NCBI GenBank assembly: GCA_010093685.1
Contig: MU006244.1
Coordinates: 248,001-312,000, forward strand
Reading direction: 5' to 3'
Origin: Ophiobolus disseminans
Taxonomy: Eukaryota > Ascomycota > Dothideomycetes > Pleosporales > Phaeosphaeriaceae
DNA length: 64,000 nt
This document shows positions 1 through 10,899 of this stretch, in pieces. The notes beneath the pieces are model-generated. The model searched no databases. It was not told where the DNA came from and saw nothing but the letters and a program-made list of their open reading frames with translations. The position numbers and the translations under genes are program-made. The first letter of the stretch is position 1, and each line of letters opens with the position of its first letter.

Positions 1-538
1 TGCCTGGGCTGTTCGGTGGCATATGTACGAGTCGTGTGGTTCGCTTTCGTAGGGGGCGTGGAGCTGTCAATAGTCAGTGGAGGCTCCAAGGGCAGGGACT
101 CAGTGACGGTACATGTGTGCAGAAGACCTCTGCAATGTCTCTTGGACCCGGGCCGATTCGTATCCGTGCACACGCAACGCCCTTGCCCACAAACCAGTCT
201 CCACGGTAGAAAGCAGCGGGTCGACCATTGAGCGGATACCGAACCATGTTGCTCTCTTCAATCGGCCATCTTGATAGAATCACCAGTCCTCCACCAAAGA
301 TGCCGCTCCAGTAGAACTTGCCATACGGCAGAAAGTGCCGCGTCTTCTCGCGTATCACATTGTAGTCTTCCTGTGTCCAGCACTCTTGCAGACCGACAAT
401 GTCTGGCCGGGGGTCCGAAGCGGCGATCTGGTTGCCGATTTCCTCGAGGCGCTCGTTGCGCAGCTTCGCTATGAACTTGAGGCCCCAGCAATTGAGCGAC
501 AAGATCCTGAGGTTTGACGGCGGCTGCTCTGAAGCCAT
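1..538 (-). CDS. ISC1: Inositol phosphosphingolipid phospholipase C (ISC1-like), 5' part
   Basis: The product is the N-terminal part of a neutral-sphingomyelinase/ISC1-type enzyme, which hydrolyses inositol phosphosphingolipids to ceramide at membranes. The visible frame begins MASEQPP and has the endonuclease/exonuclease/phosphatase-fold motifs LSLNCWG (Asn16) and VGLQECW (Glu52, a metal ligand in this superfamily). The exon runs 538-113. A 49-nt GT-AG intron (112-64) joins EVFCTH to LHAPYESEPHDSYICHRTAQA, matching the family THLHAPY...CHRTAQAW block, and the gene continues past the left edge. In-frame ATGs lie upstream, but MASEQPP sits where family proteins begin. It is divergent from the WD40 gene, with 163 bp between starts. 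Confidence 0.85.
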
Positions 539-701
539 TGTGAGGTTTGTGAGTGTGTGTTGATTTGCCATGATGTAACTGGGGAAATCACTGGGGCCGC
601 TGCTGCAGGGACAGGGATCGTAACGCGCTAACGGCGGCATCTTCAATTGTCGATTAGACGCGACTCTCCTTCAGTCACGAGCTTTCGCAACTGCAAACAC
701 C
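539..701. promoter_or_regulatory. Short divergent promoter ISC1 / WD40 gene
   Basis: These 163 bp separate the two opposed start codons, so both core promoters must lie here or overlap the 5' ends of the genes. I see no convincing TATA box. The assignment rests on gene orientation only. Confidence 0.5.
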
Positions 702-2009
702 ATGGACAACACCCGCTCGACCACTCCCAAACGGCGGCGCGATGAAAACGATGACTACAACGATGCGCCGCCCCGCAAACGCTCAGCATCCCGCACACCA
801 CCCAATGCCTCACCCACATACCGCATCGCCGAACGCCCGCGCCGTTACAGCAGAGAAGACAGCGAAGATGAGCGGCGGTATCGAGATCGACGCTACTCCT
901 CACCACGCTCAAGATCGGGCTCAAGATCATCGTCACGCAACACCACCCCTCCCCCGACCAAACCGACCCACCTCACTTACACACCCACCCTCATCCTCCG
1001 CGGCCACAAGAAGCCAATATCGCTCGTGAAGTTCTCCCCGGACGGCCGCACACTCGCATCCGCTTCCTCAGACTGCACCATCAAGCTGTGGTCTGCCAGC
1101 ACCGGTGCGCTTGAACACACGCTCGAAGGCCACCTCGCAGGCATATCAGCCCTGACATGGAGTCCCGATTCCAAGATCCTAGCCTCAGGAAGCGATGACA
1201 AGAGCATACGCCTCTGGGACACGCAGACCGGCCTCGCACACCCCACGCCCCTCCTCGGCCACCACAACTACGTCTACACGCTGTGCTTCTCCCCGAAAGG
1301 CAACATGCTCGTCTCCGGCTCCTACGACGAAGCCGTCTTCCTCTGGGACGTGCGCGCCGCCCGCGTAATGCGCTCGCTCCCCGCGCACTCGGACCCAGTC
1401 TCATCGGTCGACTTCGTGCGCGACGGCACGCTCATTGTATCCTGCTCGCACGACGGCCTGATCCGCGTCTGGGACACCGCAACGGGCCAATGCTTGCGCA
1501 CCATCGTCCACGAAGATAACGCGCCCGTTACATGCGTGCGCTTCAGCCCGAACGGACGATATATCCTCGCCTGGACACTCGACAATTGCATTCGTCTCTG
1601 GAACTACATCGACGGAAAAGGCAAATGCGTCAAAACGTACCAGGGCCACGCGAACAAGCAATACAGCTTGAGCGGCGCGTTTGGCACGTATGGCGCTCCT
1701 GCGCCTGGACCACACCAACACGCATTCATCGCGAGCGGGAGCGAGGACGGCGGCGTCGTGCTGTGGGATGTTAGCTCCAAGGACGTTTTGCAACGACTAG
1801 AGGGGCACAGTGATGCAGTCCTGTCAGTCGATGCGCATCCCACTGACCGCATTATTGCGAGCGCGGGGCTTGATCGCACGATTCGCATTTGGAGGGCTGT
1901 GGATAAGCCGCAGGTGAATGGCGTGAAGATGGAAGTTGATGCGGAGGTTGAGGAGAAGGAGGCGAATGAGTATGATCCGGATATCTTGCCGCCGAATCCG
2001 TTCGGGTAA
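702..2009 (+). CDS. WDR5/Swd3-like WD40-repeat protein (probable COMPASS subunit)
   Basis: The product is a single-exon protein of 435 residues. Residues 1-90 are basic, disordered and rich in RS/SR dipeptides. From about residue 95 there are seven WD40 blades with the usual GH...WD pattern, for example LASASSDCTIKLW, LASGSDDKSIRLWD and IASAGLDRTIRIW. The blade arrangement, including CIRLWNYIDGKGKCVKTYQGH, resembles WDR5/Swd3, the core subunit of Set1/COMPASS histone H3K4 methyltransferase. A short acidic tail ends the protein. Yeast Swd3 lacks the long N-terminal extension, though filamentous fungi often have one. Other WD40 scaffolds remain possible, because family assignment by eye rests on blades 5-7. 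Confidence 0.8.
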   Translation: MDNTRSTTPKRRRDENDDYNDAPPRKRSASRTPPNASPTYRIAERPRRYSREDSEDERRYRDRRYSSPRSRSGSRSSSRNTTPPPTKPTHLTYTPTLILRGHKKPISLVKFSPDGRTLASASSDCTIKLWSASTGALEHTLEGHLAGISALTWSPDSKILASGSDDKSIRLWDTQTGLAHPTPLLGHHNYVYTLCFSPKGNMLVSGSYDEAVFLWDVRAARVMRSLPAHSDPVSSVDFVRDGTLIVSCSHDGLIRVWDTATGQCLRTIVHEDNAPVTCVRFSPNGRYILAWTLDNCIRLWNYIDGKGKCVKTYQGHANKQYSLSGAFGTYGAPAPGPHQHAFIASGSEDGGVVLWDVSSKDVLQRLEGHSDAVLSVDAHPTDRIIASAGLDRTIRIWRAVDKPQVNGVKMEVDAEVEEKEANEYDPDILPPNPFG

Positions 2010-2360
2010 GATGGACGTTGAGATGAGTTTGGATGTCGGGGACGGGTGGGATGTGGTAAGTTTTGGATTGGAGGAGGGTTTGCGCGCTTGGTAGATGAGA
2101 TGAGATACCCCAATAGAGCCTTTATGACTCATGAATGTCTTGAAAATGCCTCGATCCATGAGCGCTCGAAGCCCGTAAACGTGCCAAGCGCACTATATAT
2201 ACAGAATGGCAAAATCCCGCAAGATGTGTGAAGTGTAGAGCAGTACAATGCCAACAAGCGATGCTTTTCTCTTATAAAGTGCCTCCATTCGTAGCCTCTT
2301 TGGCGGACATGCAGCCGTATCAAGACATTACTCGTACATGCCTCCACCTATCCCACCTCT
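2010..2360. other. Convergent intergenic region
   Basis: The 351 bp between the stop codons of the WD40 gene and COQ1 must hold both 3' UTRs. No credible reading frame or repeat is seen. Confidence 0.5.
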
Positions 2361-3774
2361 TCACTTCCTTCTCTTCATAACCTTCGTACACATCTCCACA
2401 AGCCCCGCCTTAGCCTCACTCTCAGGAAACGGCTCAATCGCTTCAATAGCCTTATCAACGTATTCCTGCGCCAGGACGCGCGTCTGTTCAAGTCCTGTAC
2501 TCGCTGAGACGATTTCACGTGCCTATCCACATATTAGCCTCTCCCAATATCCATTCTTCAAAATTTGAACTCACCTTCTGCACATCTCCCTCCATTGAAA
2601 ACTTCCTGCCTACAAGCTTACCCAGGCTCTTATTATCTTTCCACGCAAACAGCAACGGCGCAGTCGCCAGTCCGAGCTCCAAGTCTGCGCCAGCGGGCTT
2701 TCCTAGCTCTTCCCCCGAGACGGTGTAGTCTAGCATGTCGTCGACGAGTTGAAACGCTAGGCCGAGGTTCTTGCCGTACAGATACGCTGCTTCGACGACT
2801 TCTGGCGTCGAGCCACCGAGGATAGCGGCGGCGCGACATGATTTTGAGATGAGCGATGCGGACTTGAGGTATGTTTTTTGCAGGTAGTAGGATACGGTAT
2901 CTTCGGTCCAGGAGGGGTTTTTCTCGTCTCGCGCTGTATTCTTGAGTTGCATGAATTCGCCTTCGACGAGGTTCGCGATTACGGTCGCGAGTAGTTCTAT
3001 TACTTCGGGATCTCGTAACCGCGCCAGCGCAACGGATGCTCGTCCTAGTAGGAAGTCGCCGGCCAGCACTGCCATCTTGTTTCCAAATTCAATGTTCGCG
3101 CTAGGTGCGGAGCGCCGCGATACGGAGTGGTCGATTACGTCGTCGTGGAGGAGGGAGGCGGTGTGGATGAGTTCTGTGATTTCTGCTAGTCGGCGTTGGG
3201 ATGGGAGGATGTCGCTGTCTCCAGATGTGTACGCGGTGTCGAAGCTTCGACTGCTTATCGGTGTGTCCGGGTTCTCGTCTGCTAGGATCTTCGAGTCGGT
3301 GATGGGCGCGTCCACTCCTCCTCTTGCAAATACACCTGGAATCACCGAATCTCTTCTTGACGCTGGCGTTCGAGGTGTGAGTGCTGTGGCTCTGCTCATG
3401 AGCAGCACCAGCATCGGTCGTACGTATTTCCCCTCACTTTGAGTATAGTATTTGGCCACAGTATCCAGTGTAGGATGCCCGCTCCCAAGCAGTTGTCTTA
3501 TATTGCCTGTGAGGAACTTCATCTCTCTCGCAACCGTCTGGAACGGGTCCATTTTTATCGGTGCGTCTGGTGGCGGGGAGCTCATGATGTTCTGCGCAAC
3601 ATTGACAGCGGCCGCCCATGAAGACTGATTCCGCCGCCGCGGCGGGTGCCATACTGTGGAAGCGCTAGGATTCTCATGCCGAAGAAGGGTTTTATTACAA
3701 GGACATGTTGAGAGGCGGAATGTATTTCGGTGTCGCGCAATGCTCGTTGCGAGCCGGCTTGATCGACTCGTCAT
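2361..3774 (-). CDS. COQ1: Mitochondrial polyprenyl (hexaprenyl-type) diphosphate synthase
   Basis: This trans-prenyltransferase makes the polyprenyl tail of ubiquinone in mitochondria. The predicted protein is 453 residues in two exons, 3774-2575 and 2522-2361, joined across a 52-nt intron (2574-2523). The intron changes the C-terminus to AREIVSASTGLEQTR...VEMCTKVMKRRK, which matches the family; without it the protein would end in unrelated sequence. The N-terminus is rich in Arg/Ser, lacks acidic residues and looks like a presequence. The first Asp-rich motif is DDVID (211-215) and the second DDMLD (345-349); GKYVRPM is the substrate-binding basic motif. An insert of roughly 60 residues (about 131-190) before the first motif is Ser/Pro/Asp-rich. 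It is divergent from VMA12. Confidence 0.93.
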
Positions 3775-4031
3775 CTATATTTTTCTGCAAAATTCCGCGG
3801 TAATAGGAATACAGGGCTGCAATTGAGTGTGTCCGTAGTGTTTTAGGACGGAATACGGCGGTGGGGGAGTGACAGCGAGCTATCTCCAGCCATAGGAAGA
3901 ATTAGGAATGGACGTCGAATAATCATGACGCGCGCTAGCACCACCATCCTTGTCCAACATGAGTCGGCAATCTTCGGCGCGTCATCTCGCCGCAACGCGA
4001 TCTGACCCTCCGACATCAACACCATCCAGCC

Positions 4032-4928
4032 ATGGTTTTGCTTACCATGACGCCCGGTATCGTCCGGGCGCTAGATAGAGCTGAAGCGGTGTCGCCGGAT
4101 GACTTTGCGGAACTCCACCGAGCTGACGAACCTACACTCGCGGACCCAAAGCCTGGGAACCCTGTCTCGCATAGTCAACTGATCGACCTGTCGAGGTTGT
4201 TGAAGATGCATGCCGAACAAATATCAACGACAGAAAGTCAGAGGAATCAAGCAACCATCTCAGGAAATGAAGACAGCAGTAAAGACGACGAACAAACCAC
4301 CACCACCACCGACCCCATACCAACATCCCTCTCATCCCTCCTCCACCGCACAACCATCTACACCCCTCCCCCACCCACACCCCGCCACCAAACCCCCCAA
4401 TACACCGCCCTAATGTCGCGCCTCCGCGCCGCCGAAGAAGCCCGCTCCTACGAACGCATGCTCCACCCACCCCCGACCCGCGAATCCTTCACGCAGCGCT
4501 TCCCCAGCGCCGCTCCTTTCTCTCTCGGCTCCTCCGCCCCGGCAGACTCCCCCGACAACGACGCCACCTACGAAGAAGTCCACCGGCAAATCATCCTCAT
4601 AATAAACATTCTCGTCTCCATCGTGTGCGTCGCAGTATTCATCTGGGTCGCCGCGCGGCACTGGAGCGTTGGGAAGCGGCTGGGGCTGAGCATGGCGGGG
4701 AGTTTTGGCATCGCGATCGCCGAGGTGGTGGTGTATGGGGGGTATGTGCGAAAGGTGGAGGAGGCGAAGAGGACGGAGCGAAGGAAGCCGGAGGTGAAGG
4801 AGATTGTGAGGAGTTGGGTGCTGTTCAAGGGGGGTGAGGAGGAGAGTGTTGGTCTGGATGGGAATGGGAAGGCTAAGGAGGGAGATGGTGGCGATGGGGT
4901 GAGGAGGCGGAAAGGAAGGTATAGATGA
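4032..4928 (+). CDS. VMA12: V-ATPase assembly factor VMA12 / TMEM199-like
   Basis: The product is a 298-residue, single-exon protein of the ER-resident Vma12 family, needed to assemble the V0 sector of the vacuolar ATPase. Typical marks are the conserved YTALMSRLRAAEEARSYERM segment (about 124-143), an EEVHRQIILIINILVSIV transmembrane segment, the AARHWS motif, and a second membrane segment running from LGLSMAGSFGIAIAEVVVY into GYVRKVEEAK. Between the N-terminal helix and the conserved core lies a Thr/Pro-rich stretch encoded by ACC/CCC runs (about 4290-4400). The basic Gly/Lys-rich tail is cytosolic by family topology. The gene is convergent with VAC14, with 167 bp between stops; both serve the vacuole, which may be coincidence. 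Confidence 0.88.
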   Translation: MVLLTMTPGIVRALDRAEAVSPDDFAELHRADEPTLADPKPGNPVSHSQLIDLSRLLKMHAEQISTTESQRNQATISGNEDSSKDDEQTTTTTDPIPTSLSSLLHRTTIYTPPPPTPRHQTPQYTALMSRLRAAEEARSYERMLHPPPTRESFTQRFPSAAPFSLGSSAPADSPDNDATYEEVHRQIILIINILVSIVCVAVFIWVAARHWSVGKRLGLSMAGSFGIAIAEVVVYGGYVRKVEEAKRTERRKPEVKEIVRSWVLFKGGEEESVGLDGNGKAKEGDGGDGVRRRKGRYR

Positions 4929-5095
4929 GATATGGTCAAAGGAGAGGAAGAGTAAATGTGTATTTGACGCCGTCAATGCTATGGGAAAAAAAAGAACAAT
5001 ATGATCAAATGCCAACTCCAGGAATGCTCAAGAACAGCAATAACGCTAGACTATCCATCGTGCATCAACTCACATCTGTACCGCCCCAAGAAGTG

Positions 5096-8000
5096 CTACT
5101 TCTTCTTCCTTCCCCCAACACCGCCCGCAAAACGACCCAGACTAAGGCTCGATCGCGTCTTGTGTCCCTGAACCTGACCAGGCGTACCCACCGGCGTAGG
5201 CGGCGCCCTCATCGCACCCGCCGGGCTCCCCGGCCTGCCCACCCCAGCACTCTTAGGCTGCACCGCCGCAGGCCCCATCCTCTCCTTCTCCTTCTCCTCA
5301 TTAATCGGCAGATCCTCACCCATACTAGCCATGCGCTGACTCCTCCTTGCCTTCTCCTGCGTCGTCTTGAACCTGTCCAGCAACTCGGTCCACTTGACCT
5401 TGCTCTCCTCTTCCCTCGGCTTGAGCCCCATGCCGATGCGATTCCTCGCCTCTCCGAAGTTGCTGCCAGGCGCGCCCGACGGCGTGCCACTGCCACTAGA
5501 CGAACCCACGTCTGAGCTCTTTTGCCGCAAGTGGTTAAGACTAGGGGAGGAGGAAGAAGGATGGACGTACGAGTTGGGCGCGCGCGGGACTATGTGCAGG
5601 TAGCCGATTGCAGAGACGCTGTTGAGGCGGTTCTTGAGGGCTGCGAAGGCGGAGGATTGTGGGAGGAGCATGAGGAGGCCGTACATGCATTTATAGAGGT
5701 GAGGGTAGCGTTCGGGTTCGAGGAGTTGCATGCGGAGGTCTGTAAGAATGTTAGCGGGGTGGGTGTGTTGGGAGGACAATGAGATGTACATGTGAAAACT
5801 GGAGATTCGAGGAGCTGCACTAGCTTGTCGATCTGGATGAGCATGTTGACGGACATCTCGAGGTCGCCACTGTCATCGTTAGCGTTTGTTGGCTGCACAT
5901 GGTAAGACGCGCTATACAAAACTTGTAGCAGGTGGTATGCCTGCTCATAGGCTTGAGCAAGCAGGCAAAGTGAGAATGTAGCCACAGCATTGTGACACCA
6001 GGCCTTGAAAAGGGTGACGAAGAACGTCTGGCCATCCTTATTGTCCAGATTTCTGAGTCGTCTTCGTAGGTCAGCCAGCTCCGGCGCTGTAATCAGGTTG
6101 TTGTTGAGATTCTGAACCATTATGCTCGCAAACTCGATGTCTTCGTCTTTGACGAGGCAGTCCGCCATGGTGCGGTAGATCCTCTCTGCACTGAGGGTCA
6201 GACATAGCTGCCTAATTATAAGATTTCCTCGTGTCTCCAGTAGACGACGATCTGTACAGAACAGCTTCAGGAGGTTGACCATGAAGGAGGTGAAGTATGT
6301 ATCATCGCTGTGTAGAGAGATCTGTGAGAGGAGGAGAAGGTCGCGCGTCACGACTGCATCTGAGGGATCCGAGAGCGTCTTAAGCAAAGCAGGAAATGTG
6401 CCGTCATCGACTGTGAGAATCTGTTGTACTTATTAGTGTCTTTCCTGGACAAGAGCAGGTACTACTCACTCGACCAGGAGCCATTCTGTGCAGCATAATA
6501 AGCCAGGCGATGGCAGCAACTCTGGTGGCTTCGTGTTCGTTCAAGAACTGTAATGTAAGAGCACTGACGGCAGCTTGGTAGTCCAGCTCCGGGATCGGCC
6601 GTGGTGAGGGCCCACGGTCTTCAGCGGGTGTGGGCGATCGCGTACCGATGGATTCTGCTCTGGTAGATTGGTCACGGATTACCGCCTTCAGCAACCTTCC
6701 CGAGAGATTCGAGTCTCGCCGTTGTGTGCCGGTGAGCTCCTTGCCCAGCTCTGACAGCGAAGGCGGTAGCTGTATCTGACCTCCCGCGCTGCCATCTGGC
6801 TTGCGATTGTCGTCGGATAGTGACATGATGTAGTCCATCAACGAAGCGTTTACCTTTACCGCTGCCTTGCGAACGGTGTCCAACTCGTGAGACATTCGTG
6901 GCAGGACATGTGACAGAAGGCTTGGTACAAACGGCATCATGTCTTCTGGACAGATGTCAAAGAGATTGTCGATCCACCGAAGCGCGGTCAGTAATATCTC
7001 GTTCTGCTCCTCTTCTCCGTCTGCGAACGATTAGCTATGTCCAACGTGTCAACACGGGCCACTGACCTGGTGTGGTGCTCAGGAAATCGACCAGGATCTC
7101 AAGGATCTTCGGATGGTCGACATGTACGTCCTGTCCCGGTATCCAGTCGCCGTCTCCGTTGACAGATTTTCCGCTATGGCTTGAGGTTGTAGATCTGCTG
7201 TCCCCACTGCCATCGTCTCGGTCTTCGACTGGCTCGCGCTGTTCGACCGGGGTGCCGCTCGTCGTTTCGCTCTCGTCTTCTGGCCCGCTTTGTAGGCTTG
7301 AGGCGGAGCGCCTACGGTCGTCTTTGCTGTGGCTCTTCTTGCTCTCCGCAATGCCCTTCTTGATCCTAGCAATCTTCCTAATTTCGATGAGGAACCTATC
7401 CAGCGCAGCTTGTGTCATGGTGTATACGTCCTGATTGGAGTCGCTGAGGAACTTGAACAAACCGCCCAAGAAGCGGGGCAGGTGAGCAATGAGCTCCAGG
7501 TCGGGGATGGAGTCTAGCAGAGTCACCCAAGCTACCAAGAAGGAGCGTGTGAAGGGGTGAAGCACGTTGATTCGTTCTTCGAGGAGTGGTAGGAAGCGTT
7601 CGAGATTGAAGGCCATGGGCAGGCCTGGATCGCGGCCATCGGGTGAATGCTGGTCGGAATGCTCCGCGGGTGCGTGCAACACCGAGACATATGTGGCAGC
7701 GGACTCAGACACGATGTCTTTGACGAGGCGGTCCAGCAGCTCTGCGCCATTCTTGACGGACAGCTCCGAGTCGGCAGCAAGCTACACAGTGAATTAGTCA
7801 TAACCACCTCCTCTAACACGTGGTATTCCCACCTTGCAGAGCGCATCGAAGACTTGGTTGAAGAAGACAAGAATCTCGCCCTTTGCAACTTTTGCGATGT
7901 TGTACATGCTCTCGCAGGCATAGTAACGGACGCGGGCATCTGGGTCGCCGAAGCAAGCCAGGACTGGGGGAACGATTTCCTCGAGATAGCGGGCGACTTC

Positions 8001-8283
8001 CTAGACGCATGGTCAGGCTGCAGGTCAGGTCCTTCCGTGTCATAGTACGCACAGGTCCCAAAGCAATCGAGGCCGCGGCCAGCCCTATGAGCCCTCCATT
8101 GCGGGCATGGGGCTGGTGGACGGCGTATGCGTACTCGTGGCAGAGCTCATGCACAATCTTGGCTATTCTGTCATGGTCCTGCGCGTTCAACGCATTTCGT
8201 ATGAGGCCTTCGAGCTCGAGGGCTCCACTTTTGCGCTTGTCGTAGAGCTTGTCGTTAAGTGCCTTTGTAATGTTTGGGTCCAT
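5096..8283 (-). CDS. VAC14: VAC14, scaffold of the PI(3,5)P2 kinase complex
   Basis: Vac14 is a HEAT-repeat scaffold that holds the Fab1 kinase and Fig4 phosphatase on vacuolar/endosomal membranes. I reconstruct six exons: 8283-8053, 8000-7833, 7781-7067, 7020-6470, 6420-5790 and 5739-5096. All five introns are 46-52 nt with GT-AG ends, and the product is 979 residues. Family marks are the start MDPNITKALNDKLYDKRKSGA, AFNLERFLPLLEERI, KILEILVDFLSTTP, MMPFVPSLLSHVLP with LMDYIMSL, GTFPALLKTLSDPSDAVV, and the C-terminal block LLEPERYPHLYKCMYGLLMLLPQ. A charged linker of Ser/Asp/Glu/Arg lies about residues 250-330. The C-terminal 130 residues are disordered and end in a basic RKKK. The start was chosen because MDPN is the conserved family N-terminus. 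Confidence 0.93.
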
Positions 8284-8770
8284 GTTGGTGTGCGTGTGTA
8301 TGGCGCTGCTACATGTTGATGCGGCGTTTATATGGCATGCTGCATGTGTCGGCGGGCGGGGACTGGAACCATGCAGTTGTGAAGTGTTGGCGCGATTCAC
8401 CTGTTCGTTCGCTGCGTCGTTGCTTCCTCTGAATACTTGAGGCTAGACCCGCACGCGAGACTGGAAACGTACGTCATCATGCCTGGGGCGGGCGCTACAA
8501 TCCCTGCACCAGCTCACTCGAAGCCGCTGATAGACGAGACATGGTGCAAAAGCAACCACGCATCTCGACCGTCCCGATGAGAGCTCCCCATAACAACAAC
8601 GCCTTGCCCGCGTTCATGGGACCGAGCGACAATGGTGACTGACCGCCGCCGCTAGTCAAGCGCCGTCTTCACACCGTTGCGCGAGCCTGCCAATCACGCC
8701 CAACCACCTTTCCGGTCTGACACCGTGATATCCTTCACCTGCACCTGTCAGGTGCCTCTGCGACTTGAAC
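8284..8770. promoter_or_regulatory. Divergent promoter VAC14 / DENND6-like gene
   Basis: These 487 bp separate two divergent start codons. No gene is seen; any short open frames have no family features. Confidence 0.45.
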
Positions 8771-10473
8771 ATGGAGAAGCTGAAGAAGATTATCCATCCT
8801 AATCGCCGGCCGAAGCAGGAGAAAGAGATGGATCGAGAACCGGTGATCCCTACAGGCGGTTTTCAGCACTGGGCTGTGGCGTTGTGAGTGCTGCCTTGGT
8901 GTTTGCTGCCAACTACTGACATGAATAGTATAGTCTGCAATTTCAATGTCGACGTAGGGTAGGTGATATCTATACATAGAAATCTCCCATCACTCACTGA
9001 GTTATTTGTAGGCCAGAAATTGAAATTCTATACCCTCCAGATGTCCCCTTCACGACGGCAGATCTAAGTGCAATATGCTTCAACAGGTACCTTGCCTCAT
9101 TCTGATACGTAACCCCGCTAACCGCACGTAGCTTTCCCGAACAGCAAAATACGGAAACAGCCGAAGACCTGGCCTTTAATTTTGCCATCACCAACAACTC
9201 GCCAGACGTCAAGCTCAGCTCACCCAACGCCCCTCATGGCAGTGCTGATACCTTTTACGGCACTTGTGTCTTCCGCCAGGAATTCGATCACTCAATGAAG
9301 AGAGGCTTCAATCAACGAACTTTGGTGATGATCTCTCACCACAATTTTCCCTCTTTCCACAGTCGCCTTCTCCAGAAGATGACCGAGACTGGCGTCATCA
9401 GCGATCCTGTCACACTCCAAGCGGCCTACAACCAGATGTTCGCCTGGAGACCGCCAAAAGTTGGAAGACATGAGCTCCCCTTCCTCGGATCCATCGTTAC
9501 ATTGGACATTGCACCACATCGCTCATTCCCACTACAAGGTCTACCAGGCCCGACGCCCCTGATCTCTGACTCGCGTAGCTCAATCTATGCATACGAGCCC
9601 ATTGGCTCTTGGGACAACATCATGCATTTCATGCCCTGTATAACGGACCTCTATGTACTGTATGAGAAATTAGTCTTGTGCGAAAGCATCATCGTCGTTG
9701 CCAAGTCGCCACAGTTAGCCAGCGAGGCGGTGTCATCGCTCTTGGATCTGATATGCCCAGTCCCTTACGCTGGAGTAGTGAAGCCATACATGACTATGCA
9801 AGCTGACTTCAAGAGCATTGGGATCGATGGTGGCACACCTCAATCGTTCATCATCGGCATCACCAACCCTTTCCTCCTGAAGCGCATCATCGCCGCAGCA
9901 GAGATCAGCCACCGTATGCGACCTCATATTCTCTATCTCCAGGAATTTGGAGGTCCTGTACCAACGAGAAGACACCACTCCATCCATCACAAGTCAAGTC
10001 GCAACGTCCTACTTGACCTTCCAGGCGGCGGCATAGAAGTTCACACACCCTCCAAGCGCTTTCTCAAATCAGATCCTACCGTCCTCTCGCAGGTAGAGGC
10101 AATGCTCAAACTCGGCGACCAAACGCGTGAACTTGGGCCTATCATTCGACGGCACTTCGCAGAGCTCACAGCCCAATTCGTCGCGCCCATCAATCGGTAC
10201 CTCGCCACCTCAAATGTTGTCACACCGGGCGGCAACAACCGATACGCAAGCTTTTCGATACCCGAGTTCCTAAGCAGTGTGAGCAAGTACGGTACGAGCG
10301 TCAAGTTCCGCGGCCAAGGTCCGATCCAACGTCACAGAGCAAGGGACGGACTCTATGAGAGCTTCTGTAATTCGCCGAATTTCTACTCTTGGCTGGAGAT
10401 GAAGGTGTCGCTGGAGACTGCTGCTTCGGCGGGGATGTTAAGTGGGAGTGCTACTTCATCAACAACGACTTGA
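8771..10473 (+). CDS. DENND6 (FAM116)-type DENN-domain protein
   Basis: DENN proteins are guanine-nucleotide exchange factors for Rab GTPases; human DENND6 acts on Rab14 in endosomal recycling. Four exons are needed: 8771-8883, 8929-8958 (a 30-nt micro-exon), 9012-9086 and 9132-10473, with introns of 45, 53 and 45 nt, giving 519 residues. Joined, the N-terminus reads GGFQHWAVAFIVCNFNVDVG then PEIEILYPPDVPFT, the uDENN pattern. DTFYGTCVFRQ and KRGFNQRTLVMISHHNF follow, then a central DENN block ending KPYMTMQADFKSIG and GGTPQSFIIGITNPF. The last 30 residues are Ser/Thr-rich and poorly conserved, so the exact C-terminus is less certain. It is convergent with UGGT. Confidence 0.85.
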
Positions 10474-10899
10474 GCTCTTGTAGCGTCAAGAGCCTGAATG
10501 GAAGCGCGCTGCTGCATTTAAACGAGTACGGTCCCGGCCGCTGCTGCCGGATTCTTCGATACCACCTTTTCACGCCTAAGACCCTCGATATTCAACCCGA
10601 AAGTCAACTCGCTTTTCGATATATTTCACCACCGACGCTGGATTTACTGCCCTAGTTGATGCACATGTTAGCGTATATTATCCTTTTGCTGCTTTACGCA
10701 CTCGGGTGGGCGGAAGAGGGAATACTTGTTTTGTACGCTGTGGAATTGAGATGAGAAGACGAAAGAAGGCGCTGTCGGGATCTTATAGCTACATACCCGC
10801 ATTTCATTTATCCGTATCTAATATCTAATCATCTTACCATTCATGCCATGCATACCATCCCGAACAACCCTACATCTACATACACATCCACCTACCCAT
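10474..10899. other. Convergent intergenic region
   Basis: The 426 bp between the DENND6-like and UGGT stop codons contain no supported gene. They should hold both polyadenylation regions. Confidence 0.45.

Noticed and set aside
702..2159. Long antisense frames across the WD40 gene
   Set aside because: They mirror codon bias of the sense gene and lack any family feature.
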